Positions 37,501-44,824 of a stretch of 64,000 nucleotides of DNA are shown here, in pieces (position 1 is the stretch's first letter; each line of letters opens with the position of its first letter). The DNA lies in assembly GCF_018860745.1 (NCBI RefSeq), contig NZ_JAHKPY010000003.1, positions 1,004,062 to 1,068,061 on the forward strand. The letters are read 5' to 3'. The notes beneath the pieces are model-generated. The model saw only the letters and a list, made by a program, of their open reading frames with translations, had not been told where the DNA came from and made no database searches. Both the position numbers and the translations under genes were made by a program. This DNA comes from Zobellia uliginosa. GTDB taxonomy: Bacteria > Bacteroidota > Bacteroidia > Flavobacteriales > Flavobacteriaceae.

Positions 37501-37621
37501 AGTCCAGAATCAATCTAACCTAATTACTTTCAACCAAAGATATTCTCAAATGACTTATGATGGTTACCATTTTAGTCAATTAGGAACGATGTTTAACTTG
37601 TCGCTAAACTATAAATTCTAA
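34511..37621 (+). CDS. TonB-dependent receptor with STN and carboxypeptidase-like domains
   Basis: A 1036-residue outer-membrane receptor. Signal peptide to about residue 24. The STN domain (about 28-100), a carboxypeptidase-regulatory-like domain (about 130-210, VTGTVKDQDGLPLAGVNVVEKG), the plug (about 215-345, with GPSRTLILINGKRKN and GSDAIAGVMNIIL) and a 22-strand-type barrel ending in LNLSLNYKF with terminal Phe are in order. The STN domain marks a transducing receptor that signals to FecR and the ECF sigma factor upstream. There is no SusD partner, so the ligand may be a siderophore or other small molecule rather than a glycan. Substrate not determined. Confidence 0.93.
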   Translation: MRKTIMKTLLTAILILGTVQIQASDKSLNMELEKNVALSDFLNDVSKKHKVFFTYNASLISGENLDPEEYRYNKLNKIITKLESKTSFDFEYLGNNYYVVYHKKAGKAKVNKLSLNNLGYSTVDLSELQQSVTGTVKDQDGLPLAGVNVVEKGTSNGTTTDFDGNYTIDVSDGASLEFSFIGFASKIQKVDGKSVVNVSLSEGVQLEEFIVVGSRTAPRSNTDTPLPVDVVGVKELTSTGQATFDKALQYRIPSFNTVQTPVNDATSLLDPYEIRNMGPSRTLILINGKRKNLSALLYTQTSPGRGETGADISAIPTDAIKRVEILRDGASAQYGSDAIAGVMNIILKDSPNEGSATLRGGITSEGDGEMFGVAVNNGSTIGEDKGFINYTIDLSKVNQANRPGTVNAAGEAVDFGADIADVQEFLSRRPDAGNINGSPETAAAKFSLNLGYDLSENTSLYGNAAYVYKAVNSFANYRTPYWRTVDDYPYLADFFPGNNPNTAGGYDGYVPTFEGLLSDYNATIGFKSTINDWNIDASFTTGGNLQTYKVNDTHNRNIVYSPSVFIDANGNGSVDDGEITEGSELYRENSQQSFDPGGTRFSHNVGNIDISRLLSDKISIGFGAEFRTETFEIIEGELASYDGGGADSFAGASPQNSGKFNRYNIGGYLSLDYDVTDAFLLSGTIRTENYSDFGNAFVYKFSTRYKVADAFTLRGSISSGFRAPTLHQIYTQKAQYSFVPGQGIQVGGLINNVSTQAKLLGIPQLDAETSTNFTIGVGGKIADKFSYTLDYYNIVVEDRIVLGNEIGPSGDATNPLDILLASNNLSDVSFFSNAIDTRTSGVDVVLAYKGIKLGAGNLDLNLSGNYTIQNELDGPVKDIDLVANSGQSVVNETQEALFFTSRPQTKWIFGINYDINKFGFSLNNTYFGKTKFQQQGLDDNLFTEFTPNVVTDLGINFNATEKFTIALNVNNIFDVLPEWSFQSKNSAGNAILADPAQVQNQSNLITFNQRYSQMTYDGYHFSQLGTMFNLSLNYKF

Positions 37622-37654
37622 GACTTTGTTTTAAGTGTAATATTGTTTTAGCTT

Positions 37655-37687
37655 AAACTGCCCAATTTCTTGGGCAGTTTTTTTTAT
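37655..37687 (+). terminator. Rho-independent terminator after the TonB receptor
   Basis: AAACTGCCCA and TGGGCAGTTT form a 10-bp stem with a 6-base loop, followed by a T-run of eight or more. It lies 34 bp after the receptor stop. Confidence 0.92.
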
Positions 37688-37761
37688 ATACCATATTTAG
37701 GCTTTGCATATTACAGCTACCAATTGTAAACTTCCATTTAATCCTCTTAAGGTCAAGAAAT

Positions 37762-37787
37762 AAAAAACCGGGCATTGCCCGGTTTTT
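37762..37787 (-). terminator. Rho-independent terminator after the ferredoxin gene
   Basis: AAAAAACCGGGCA pairs with TGCCCGGTTTTT in a long near-perfect stem; on the minus strand it is followed by a U-run and lies 37 bp past the ferredoxin stop at 37824. Together with 37655-37687 it insulates the two convergent units. Confidence 0.88.
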
Positions 37788-37823
37788 GATCTTTAAATTC
37801 TCAACTAAATATTCTTTGTCCAA

Positions 37824-38177
37824 CTATCCGTCAGGATGCATGAATTTTTGTTTTGCCAAAAGTGTTTCTTCAGACTCTACATGGTCTTCATCGGGCACAC
37901 AACAATCTACTGGGCAAACCGCTGCACATTGTGGCTCTTCATGAAAGCCCATACATTCCGTACATTTGTCCGGAGAAATATAATAAATCTCATCACTTAT
38001 AGGTTCCTGCACCTCCTCCGCATTTACAGCTTTTCCATCAGGAAGCACAACATCACCTTCAAGGGAAGTGCCATCTGTATAACGCCATTCATCCGCTCCT
38101 TCGTAAATTGCAGTATTCGGACATTCTGGCTCGCAAGCTCCGCAGTTAATGCATTCATCCGTTATTACTATTGCCAT
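37824..38177 (-). CDS. 2[4Fe-4S] ferredoxin
   Basis: A 117-residue bacterial-type ferredoxin with two [4Fe-4S] clusters: [12 protein letters not shown] near residues 9-20 and [18 protein letters not shown] further on. The long insertion between the second cluster cysteines (six extra residues) and the C-terminal helix mark the Allochromatium vinosum/YfhL type, whose clusters have very low potentials. The electron partner is unknown. It is encoded alone, divergent from the LuxC-like gene, and has its own terminator. Confidence 0.93.
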   Translation of the reverse strand: MAIVITDECINCGACEPECPNTAIYEGADEWRYTDGTSLEGDVVLPDGKAVNAEEVQEPISDEIYYISPDKCTECMGFHEEPQCAAVCPVDCCVPDEDHVESEETLLAKQKFMHPDG

Positions 38178-38309
38178 ATTATTTTTATTAAGCTGAACAG
38201 CCTCTTAAACCGTTCGTTAAATTTTCGTTTTAACCGTTAAAGCAAAAAATCGATTGAGTATTCTTACTTTTGCACAAAGGTACTTCGGAATACAATTTTG
38301 AACAAATAT

Positions 38310-39350
38310 ATGAACGACCATCACAAAACTTTTATTGCATTTGTTAAACTCGGCCACTTTCTTAGGGAGTTTGTTACATTGAAAACACCAAATGACGAAT
38401 GGTCGCAGAAATTAGACGATGCTGTTACTTTATCCAAGCATAAAAACGGTTGGTTCACAAGAGAAAATGTCATTAACTCACTTCAAAGTTGGGGAGAACT
38501 ATTAACCGAGGATAAACTTTCTGAATGGGTCAACTCTTATGATTTAACTACGAACAAACCAAAGACGGTGGCACTGATTATGGCGGGAAATATTCCCCTA
38601 GTTGGTTTTCATGATTTTCTGTCTGTATTGATAACGGGAAATAAAGTCATGGCAAAGCTTTCATCCAATGATGATGTTCTTATGCTATTCATAAAAAACT
38701 ATCTAACTTCTATTGAACCCAATTTAAAGGACTCCATAGAAATTTCAGATGGTAAAATGGAAGGTTTTGATGTTGTTATAGCAACGGGAAGCAACAATAC
38801 CTCACGCTATTTTGAGCATTATTTTGGTAAAGTACCCAATATTATTCGAAAGAATAGAAATTCAATTGCGGTTTTAACGGGAAAGGAATCTAAGCAGCAG
38901 CTACATGCTTTAGGAGAAGATATCTTTAGATACTACGGATTGGGCTGCCGGAGTGTTAGTAAAGTATTCGTGCCTCAAGATTTTGAATTCTCTACCCTGT
39001 TTGAAGCGGTTTATGATTATCATCCTATTGTAGACCACGTTAAATACGCTAACAATTACGATTACAATAAAGCCGTTTATCTCATGTCTGAATTTAAAAT
39101 ACTGGATAACGGATTTTTAATTCTCAAAGAAGACAAAAGCTACTCCTCTCCTATTGCATCCTTATTTTATGAACGCTATAAAAGTTTGGAATTGCTAAAA
39201 GAACGATTAATATTAGATACTAACGAATTGCAATGCATTGTTGGCAATGGTATTGTTAAAAATGAAATTGACTTTGGTCAGACCCAAAAGCCCTCATTAA
39301 CAGACTACGCGGATAATGTAGATACTGTTGACTTCCTGTTAAGAACCTAA
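38310..39350 (+). CDS. Acyl-CoA reductase (LuxC-like)
   Basis: A 346-residue protein of the LuxC/acyl-CoA reductase family that reduces fatty acyl groups to aldehydes with NADPH. It starts at ATG 38310, preferred over the in-frame TTG at 38298. The candidate catalytic cysteine lies in YGLGCRSVSKVFVP (about residue 212-218), and the nucleotide-binding part has ALIMAGNIPLVGFHDFL and IATGSNNTSRYF. It is shorter than LuxC of luminous bacteria, which is normal for the Bacteroidetes version. Its place between the ferredoxin and serC/serA genes is conserved in this group. The physiological substrate is not known. Confidence 0.83.
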   Translation: MNDHHKTFIAFVKLGHFLREFVTLKTPNDEWSQKLDDAVTLSKHKNGWFTRENVINSLQSWGELLTEDKLSEWVNSYDLTTNKPKTVALIMAGNIPLVGFHDFLSVLITGNKVMAKLSSNDDVLMLFIKNYLTSIEPNLKDSIEISDGKMEGFDVVIATGSNNTSRYFEHYFGKVPNIIRKNRNSIAVLTGKESKQQLHALGEDIFRYYGLGCRSVSKVFVPQDFEFSTLFEAVYDYHPIVDHVKYANNYDYNKAVYLMSEFKILDNGFLILKEDKSYSSPIASLFYERYKSLELLKERLILDTNELQCIVGNGIVKNEIDFGQTQKPSLTDYADNVDTVDFLLRT

Positions 39351-39426
39351 TAGAAATTTTTGTTAATAGTTAGATGCGTTTCCCTTAAATTCAAGACCTT
39401 TACCTCTTAATTTTTTTACATCCCTT

Positions 39427-40491
39427 ATGAAAAAACATAATTTTAGTGCCGGACCATGTATACTGCCCCAAGAAGTGTTGTTGAAATCTTCTGAAGCTAT
39501 TTTAGATTTTAACGGTTCCGGGCTTTCGCTCATAGAGGTTTCCCATAGAAGTAAAGACTTTGTAGAAGTCATAGAAAATGCTCGTAGCCTGGCGCTTGAG
39601 CTTTTAGGACTTCAGAATCAAGGTTACACTTCACTATTTTTACAAGGTGGTGCAAGTATGGAGTTTTTAATGGTGGCTTATAATTTTCTAGAGAAAAAAG
39701 CCGGATACCTTAATACAGGTACTTGGAGTGAAAAAGCTATCAAAGAAGCTAAATTATTTGGCGATGTGGTTGAAGTGGGCTCCTCTAAAGACGAAAATTT
39801 CAATTATATCCCTAAAGGATACGCGATACCTGAAGATCTAGATTACCTTCATATTACTTCTAACAACACTATTTTTGGAACGCAGGTAAAGAAATTTCCA
39901 AAGACCAATGTGCCTTTGATCTGTGATATGAGTTCTGATATTTTCTCTCGTCAAATGGATTTTTCTCAATTTGACCTGATTTATGCCGGTGCACAGAAAA
40001 ACATGGGACCGGCAGGAACCACACTTGTTGTAGTAAAAGATGATATTCTTGGTAAAGTTTCTAGAAAAATTCCTAGCATGCTAGATTACCAAGTACACAT
40101 ATCAAAAGATAGTATGTTCAATACACCCTCGGTCTTTGCAGTGTATACTTCCATGCTTACCCTACAGTGGTTAAAGAATTTAGGTGGAATTGATGCCATA
40201 GAGGAAATCAATGAGAAAAAAGCACGATTGCTATATTCTGAAATTGATTTAAACCCTGTTTTTAAAGGGTATGCTAATAAGGAAGATCGTTCTATAATGA
40301 ATGCCACCTTTAATTTAGCTGATGATAAATTAAAAGACACTTTTGATGCCCTTTGGAAAGAAGCTGGCATAAACGGGTTGAACGGTCACCGTTCTGTTGG
40401 TGGATACCGTGCTTCTATGTACAATGCACTTTCTTTAGAAAGTGTAGGTGTTCTTGTAGATGTAATGAGTGAAATGGAAAGAAAAGGGTAA
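39427..40491 (+). CDS. serC: Phosphoserine aminotransferase
   Basis: SerC, 354 residues, a PLP-dependent aminotransferase making phosphoserine from phosphohydroxypyruvate and glutamate; it also works in PLP synthesis. Family motifs: NFSAGPCILP at the start, QGGASMEF, TSNNTIFGTQ, and the PLP lysine in YAGAQKNMGPAGTT (about residue 196). The C-terminal HRSVGGYRASMYNA binds the substrate phosphate. It is 76 bp downstream of the LuxC-like gene and 98 bp upstream of serA, so the two serine genes act together although a hairpin lies between them. Confidence 0.96.
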   Translation: MKKHNFSAGPCILPQEVLLKSSEAILDFNGSGLSLIEVSHRSKDFVEVIENARSLALELLGLQNQGYTSLFLQGGASMEFLMVAYNFLEKKAGYLNTGTWSEKAIKEAKLFGDVVEVGSSKDENFNYIPKGYAIPEDLDYLHITSNNTIFGTQVKKFPKTNVPLICDMSSDIFSRQMDFSQFDLIYAGAQKNMGPAGTTLVVVKDDILGKVSRKIPSMLDYQVHISKDSMFNTPSVFAVYTSMLTLQWLKNLGGIDAIEEINEKKARLLYSEIDLNPVFKGYANKEDRSIMNATFNLADDKLKDTFDALWKEAGINGLNGHRSVGGYRASMYNALSLESVGVLVDVMSEMERKG

Positions 40492-40521
40492 CTAATCCCA
40501 TCAATTCGAATAAAAGAATGT

Positions 40522-40556
40522 GTCCGTTAGTATTTAACTAGCGGACTTCATTTTAC
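40522..40556 (+). terminator. Hairpin between serC and serA
   Basis: GTCCGTTAG (40522-40530) pairs with CTAGCGGAC (40538-40546), nine base pairs including one G-U, loop of seven, then TTCATTTTAC. The T-tract is weak, so it may only partly terminate and thus set the ratio of serA to serC. Confidence 0.5.
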
Positions 40557-40589
40557 TTGATAGTAATACTAATAAATTTTCCGAATAGA

Positions 40590-41540
40590 ATGAAGATACT
40601 TGCAAACGATGGAATAGCCCAATCTGGTATTAACGTACTTGAGAATTCAGGTTTTGAAGTCCTTACCACTACGGTTGCCCAAGAGCAGTTACAGAATTTC
40701 ATAAACGAGAATGACATAACTGGTTTATTGGTGAGAGGTGCCACACAGGTACGAAAGGATATTATTGATAATTGCCCTAGCCTAAGGCTTATAGGTAGAG
40801 GTGGCGTTGGAATGGATAATATTGATGTAGAATATGCCAAAGAAAAAGGTCTACACGTTATTAATACACCAGAAGCATCTTCATCATCGGTAGCGGAGCT
40901 TGTTTTTGCTCACCTTTTTGGTGGAGTAAGATATTTGCACGATGCCAATAGAAATATGCCCCTTGAAGGAGACAGCAATTTCAAACGCTTAAAAAAATCA
41001 TACGGAAGTGGAATAGAATTAAGAGGCAAGACCTTAGGAATTATAGGATTTGGAAGAATAGGACAGGCAACTGCTAAAATTGCTTTAGGTGTGGGCATGA
41101 AGGTTATTTTTCATGATCCATTTATTGAAAAAGCTTTAGTTAAGATTCCTTTTTTTGATGGACAATCCGTTTCTTTTGAATTTGAGTCGCAAAGCAAGGA
41201 AACTTTAATTTCTACTTCGGATTTCATAACACTTCATGTTCCGGCACAAAACAACTATGTACTTGGCAAGGAAGAATTTGAAATGATGAAGCCCGGTGTT
41301 GGTATTATAAATGCTGCTCGTGGTGGAGTCTTGGACGAAGTGGCTTTGGTTGATGCCTTAGAAAATGGTAATGTCATTTTTGCCGGTCTTGACGTTTATG
41401 AATCCGAGCCTTCACCTGAAATTAGAATTCTCATGCACCCAAATATTTCATTAACACCGCACATAGGTGCAGCTACAGGAGAAGCACAAAACCGAATAGG
41501 AATGGAATTGGCAGAGCAAATCATTACCTTGCTAAAATAA
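40590..41540 (+). CDS. serA: D-3-phosphoglycerate dehydrogenase / D-2-hydroxyacid dehydrogenase
   Basis: A 316-residue D-2-hydroxyacid dehydrogenase; given the adjacent serC it is most likely phosphoglycerate dehydrogenase, the first step of serine synthesis. Start ATG 40590 (MKILANDGIA) is taken over an in-frame TTG at 40557. NAD-binding GIIGFGRIGQATA is near residues 150-162, catalytic Arg in NAARGGVLDE, Glu in VYESEP and His in LTPHIGAATGEAQ. It lacks the C-terminal ACT regulatory domain of the long SerA, so feedback by serine would need another route. A terminator follows. Confidence 0.92.
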   Translation: MKILANDGIAQSGINVLENSGFEVLTTTVAQEQLQNFINENDITGLLVRGATQVRKDIIDNCPSLRLIGRGGVGMDNIDVEYAKEKGLHVINTPEASSSSVAELVFAHLFGGVRYLHDANRNMPLEGDSNFKRLKKSYGSGIELRGKTLGIIGFGRIGQATAKIALGVGMKVIFHDPFIEKALVKIPFFDGQSVSFEFESQSKETLISTSDFITLHVPAQNNYVLGKEEFEMMKPGVGIINAARGGVLDEVALVDALENGNVIFAGLDVYESEPSPEIRILMHPNISLTPHIGAATGEAQNRIGMELAEQIITLLK

Positions 41541-41559
41541 GTACGGTACAATACCTTTA

Positions 41560-41606
41560 AGAAAACCTCGTTGAAACATGTACTGTTTTGCGAGGTTTTC
41601 TCATTT
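41560..41606 (+). terminator. Rho-independent terminator after serA
   Basis: AGAAAACCTCG (41560-41570) pairs with CGAGGTTTTCT (41591-41601); the inner part AAACA/TGTTT pairs again, making a long hairpin. It is 20 bp past the serA stop and is followed by CATTTAT, a modest T-tract. Confidence 0.72.
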
Positions 41607-41810
41607 ATAACTGTGAAACACTAAACCAAAGAATAAATAGTGCACACGGATTTACACAAACAAAACAAATTAAGCTCTTGGATATCAAAAAGATACATTT
41701 TTTGAATTATTCAAATTTAGTCGGTATTTTACGTGTACTATTTTGATTATCCCGTATTTATCAAGGAATCTTTTTCGTAAATTGTAAATAATATTAAAAC
41801 ACTAAACATT

Positions 41811-42443
41811 ATGTCAGGATTATTAGATTTATTAAGCAGCCCAATGGGGCAACAACTTATAAGTGGTGTGGCCAGCCAGACCGGTAGTTCAACCGATCAA
41901 ACCGGCAGTGTATTAAGTATGGCTTTACCCGTGTTAATGGGTGCTATGAAAAAAAATGCATCCTCACCAGAAGGTGCCCAAGGTTTAATGAGTGCGCTTT
42001 CAGGAAAGCACGACGGTGGCATTTTAGACAATCTAGGTGGACTTTTTAGCGGCGGTGTTGACCAATCTGTAATGGATGACGGTGCTGGTATTCTAGGACA
42101 TGTCTTAGGCGGTAAACAAGCTACTGTAGAAAATGCGCTAAGCCAAAAATCAGGAATGGATACAGGTTCTGTTTCAACTATTTTAAAAGTTGCCGCCCCT
42201 ATTCTTTTAGGTTTCTTGGGCAAGCAAACCAAAGAACAGAATGTAACCGATTCTAATGGTATTGGTAACCTTTTAGGCGGACTAATGGGTGGCGGAGAAA
42301 CAGGTAACAAACAACAATCCTTGATAGAATCTTTTTTAGACTCCGATGGTGATGGTAGCATCCTTGATGATGTAGCTTCTATGGCTCTTGGAGGAAATAA
42401 AGGAGGAATAGGTGGTCTGTTAGGCGGTCTTTTCGGAAAGTAG
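41811..42443 (+). CDS. DUF937 domain protein
   Basis: A 210-residue Gly/Leu-rich protein of the DUF937 family. The repeated helical pattern GLLDLLSSPMGQQLISGVASQTG and VSTILKVAAPILLGFLGKQ, plus GLLGGLMGGG, and the Gly-rich tail ending in GGIGGLLGGLFGK are typical. The family has no proven function; it is related to the YidB proteins. No signal peptide is seen. The protein is encoded alone, after a 270-bp intergenic region, and is closed by a strong terminator. A calcium-like segment DSDGDGSILDD (about residues 176-186) resembles an EF-hand/dockerin loop. Confidence 0.83.
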   Translation: MSGLLDLLSSPMGQQLISGVASQTGSSTDQTGSVLSMALPVLMGAMKKNASSPEGAQGLMSALSGKHDGGILDNLGGLFSGGVDQSVMDDGAGILGHVLGGKQATVENALSQKSGMDTGSVSTILKVAAPILLGFLGKQTKEQNVTDSNGIGNLLGGLMGGGETGNKQQSLIESFLDSDGDGSILDDVASMALGGNKGGIGGLLGGLFGK

Positions 42444-42463
42444 GAAACACTTTTTATAATCTT

Positions 42464-42498
42464 AAAAAGCCACTTGTTGATACAAGTGGCTTTTTTTT
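42464..42498 (+). terminator. Rho-independent terminator after the DUF937 gene
   Basis: AAAAAGCCACTTGT, loop TGA-T, then ACAAGTGGCTTTTTTTT: a perfect stem of more than ten pairs with an 8-T run, 20 bp after the stop. Confidence 0.94.
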
Positions 42499-42538
42499 GT
42501 AAATTGGAGGAGCTACCTCAGAAAAGCTGCAAATAAAA

Positions 42539-42997
42539 ATGAAAAAAATATTTTTAGTTCTTGGTATATTCAGCCTGGCAATTTCATCAATTGTAAGCAG
42601 TTGCTCTAGCACTAAGGAAACCGTTACTGTTTCAGCTAAAGAGAAAACTGCTTTTCAGCAAAAGGAAGGAGATACCATAACCATTGCTAGTGATAAAACC
42701 GAATATGAGATTATCATCATTGAGCCGGGATTTAATTTTTGGCTACAGGGAATAGCAAGACCTCGGGATTATTATACTCAGTCGTTCATGGAAAATCGAA
42801 ACCAGATTTTTGTCACAAACTATAACCAAAGGGTTATGCAACCTATGCGCTTTGACCCTAATTTATATGAGCAACAAATAAATTATGAACCTCATATTGA
42901 TTATGGATATGAGGTGAATTATAAGCTATATAATTACTTTATATATTTTCAAAGAAAATACAATCAACGTCTAGGCCCCTTTGTACCAAGAATTTGA
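42539..42997 (+). CDS. Small Tyr/Asn-rich lipoprotein (DUF6146-like)
   Basis: A 152-residue lipoprotein with signal peptide and lipobox VSSC (Cys near residue 21). The mature part begins with a Ser/Thr-rich linker and continues with a compact domain rich in Tyr, Phe and Asn (IARPRDYYTQSFMENRNQIFVTNYNQRV and a tail FQRKYNQRLGPFVPRI, given here in pieces). I associate it with the uncharacterised DUF6146 family of Flavobacteria, from memory. It is followed by a small membrane protein with 27 bp between them. Function unknown. Confidence 0.7.
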   Translation: MKKIFLVLGIFSLAISSIVSSCSSTKETVTVSAKEKTAFQQKEGDTITIASDKTEYEIIIIEPGFNFWLQGIARPRDYYTQSFMENRNQIFVTNYNQRVMQPMRFDPNLYEQQINYEPHIDYGYEVNYKLYNYFIYFQRKYNQRLGPFVPRI

Positions 42998-43024
42998 TTG
43001 ACTATATTTGTCCAGACACACGTT

Positions 43025-43327
43025 ATGAAAAAACTAAAACAACGTTGGGGTGTTGACTCCAATATTCAGTTAGCAATTATTTTTATAGTCTTTGCTATTA
43101 CAGGTTCCACAGCTGCTAAACTAGCTGCTCCGGTAACTGCTTTTATGGGATTAGATAGTGAGACAACCAATGCTTGGTTGTATTGGACTTGCCGTATCCT
43201 TTTAATATTTCCTATTTACCAAGTGCTTTTAGTGGCCTTTGGATGGCTCTTCGGACAGTTTAAATTCTTTTGGAATTTTGAAAAAAAGATGATCAATAGG
43301 CTCGGTTTAGGCTTTCTGCTTAAATAA
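43025..43327 (+). CDS. Small two-helix membrane protein (DUF6787-like)
   Basis: A 100-residue inner-membrane protein with two transmembrane segments (about residues 12-35 and 58-80), basic ends, and an aromatic tail (WNFEKKMINRLGLGFLLK). The ATG at 43025 is chosen over an in-frame TTG at 42998. It resembles the uncharacterised DUF6787 family, conserved in Flavobacteriia next to the small lipoprotein gene. No catalytic motif is visible. Confidence 0.72.
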   Translation: MKKLKQRWGVDSNIQLAIIFIVFAITGSTAAKLAAPVTAFMGLDSETTNAWLYWTCRILLIFPIYQVLLVAFGWLFGQFKFFWNFEKKMINRLGLGFLLK

Positions 43328-43398
43328 TGTGTTTTCTTGTAATAGCTGATAATTTGTTATTTGTTTTTCATAGTGCAGAATTACTGGAAATCTAAATT

Positions 43399-44295
43399 TT
43401 ATTCGCTTGCGGCTCTGTTTTTAGATTTAAAATGAAAACCATGCACAAGTTGCCCTAAGAAACTTTTGGGCATTTCATCATCCCCTTCATAACCAAGTGG
43501 AACCAAGCCGCTATCCTCTGGAATATAGTTGGTCTTGAAAATATAATCCCATAAGCTTAAACTAATACCATAATTAACACCATTCTTCCTTCCTTCAGGT
43601 AGTTCATACGCATGATGGTACAAATGCATAACCGGATTATTAAAAATATATTTTAAAGGGCCCCATGTGAGCTTTATATTCGAGTGATTTAAGTGGCCGA
43701 TGGCAATTGCGAAAAAATGAACTATATAAGCTTGTTCTGGCTCAAAGCCACCCAAAATCATTACGGCAAAAGTTTTAAGTGGTTTGTAGAATAAATTTTC
43801 CATCCAGTGATATCTCATATGAGCGGCAAAACCCATTTCTTTTACACTATGGTGAACTTTATGAAATTCCCATAAAAAAGCATACCTATGAAGCAACATA
43901 TGAGTGAACCATTGTACAAAATCCAAAAGAATAAAAAAGACCACTAATTGTAAAAATGGCGACCAACCTCGTATATTAAACAAGGATAAAGTATCAACTG
44001 AAATACCTAAGTCTAAAAATAAGACTTCTAGCAACTTATAAAAACCACTTATAGCAATTGCAAAAAGAAAAAAATTAAAAAAAATATAAAATCCATCTAA
44101 CCAAAAATCCTTTCTGAAAACAGCTTGATTTTTACGCCAAGGAAAGGCTATTTCAAGAATCCAAACCAAAACGGAAAGTAAAATAATACCCCAAAAATAA
44201 TTGGTATACCAAGGCACATCAAACAGGATGGATTTCCATGTCCAATCTATCGTTCCCCTAAAGGAATTTATAAATGCATCAAAATACTTTTGCAT
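43399..44295 (-). CDS. Sterol desaturase/fatty acid hydroxylase family membrane protein
   Basis: A 298-residue integral membrane di-iron oxygenase of the sterol desaturase/fatty acid hydroxylase superfamily. The histidine clusters that bind iron are HMLLH, HKVHHS, HLNHSN and HLYHHAYELPEG, spaced as in the family. Several hydrophobic helices precede them. It probably hydroxylates or desaturates a lipid or carotenoid; the substrate cannot be told from sequence. It lies 40 bp downstream of sorB on the same strand, so it may be co-transcribed with the sulfite dehydrogenase genes. Confidence 0.9.
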   Translation of the reverse strand: MQKYFDAFINSFRGTIDWTWKSILFDVPWYTNYFWGIILLSVLVWILEIAFPWRKNQAVFRKDFWLDGFYIFFNFFLFAIAISGFYKLLEVLFLDLGISVDTLSLFNIRGWSPFLQLVVFFILLDFVQWFTHMLLHRYAFLWEFHKVHHSVKEMGFAAHMRYHWMENLFYKPLKTFAVMILGGFEPEQAYIVHFFAIAIGHLNHSNIKLTWGPLKYIFNNPVMHLYHHAYELPEGRKNGVNYGISLSLWDYIFKTNYIPEDSGLVPLGYEGDDEMPKSFLGQLVHGFHFKSKNRAASE

Positions 44296-44335
44296 GGTTA
44301 AGGGTATTTTCTATTTATGAGTCGAACAAAGTTTA

Positions 44336-44824
44336 TTAATCTTTCAATTCATACCAATCAATATCAGCTAGGACCTCTCTTCTTCCCTTTTTCTTTGGAG
44401 GATAGTTGGTAACCAAATAATCTATAATAATATCTTCATTTTCTCCTAAATCCCAAAGGTTTTGAGTATCCTGCATCCATTTAATAGTAGATTTCCAACG
44501 TTCCTTGTTCATACGGTTCTGCATTACCAATTTTGCTGAGTGGCAATTGGTACAGTTTTGCACAGTCTCAATCATTCCTGGTGCTTCAATAAAACCGGTC
44601 CGTACGTGAATACCGTTTTCTACTTTATCAAAGTCATCTTCCTCCGTAGGTACCGCGACCGTTTCAGAATCTGAGTCTGTATTCTCATAAAATGAAAATT
44701 CCGGATTTGTCATTAAGTAGATAACACCTATGGAAAGTACAGCAATTGATGCAAAAGCGATAATAACCACTTTATAAACACCTCCAAAATCTTTTCTCAG
44801 CTTCTCGTGATTTGGATTTTTCAT
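44336..44824 (-). CDS. sorB: Monoheme cytochrome c, SorB-like
   Basis: A 162-residue membrane-anchored cytochrome c. One N-terminal helix (about residues 18-40) is followed by an acidic linker and a single heme motif CTNCHSA (about residues 90-96), with a likely Met axial ligand in the KWMQDTQNLW part. Its ATG directly abuts the sorA stop (no gap), so the pair is translationally coupled. In SorAB the molybdenum enzyme passes electrons from sulfite to this cytochrome. The acidic linker would allow it to reach from the membrane. Confidence 0.85.
   Translation of the reverse strand: MKNPNHEKLRKDFGGVYKVVIIAFASIAVLSIGVIYLMTNPEFSFYENTDSDSETVAVPTEEDDFDKVENGIHVRTGFIEAPGMIETVQNCTNCHSAKLVMQNRMNKERWKSTIKWMQDTQNLWDLGENEDIIIDYLVTNYPPKKKGRREVLADIDWYELKD

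Noticed and set aside
41897-42361. 154-residue minus-strand frame
   Set aside because: Mirror of the Gly-rich DUF937 gene; Pro/Ser-rich translation is the expected antisense of Gly-rich codons.
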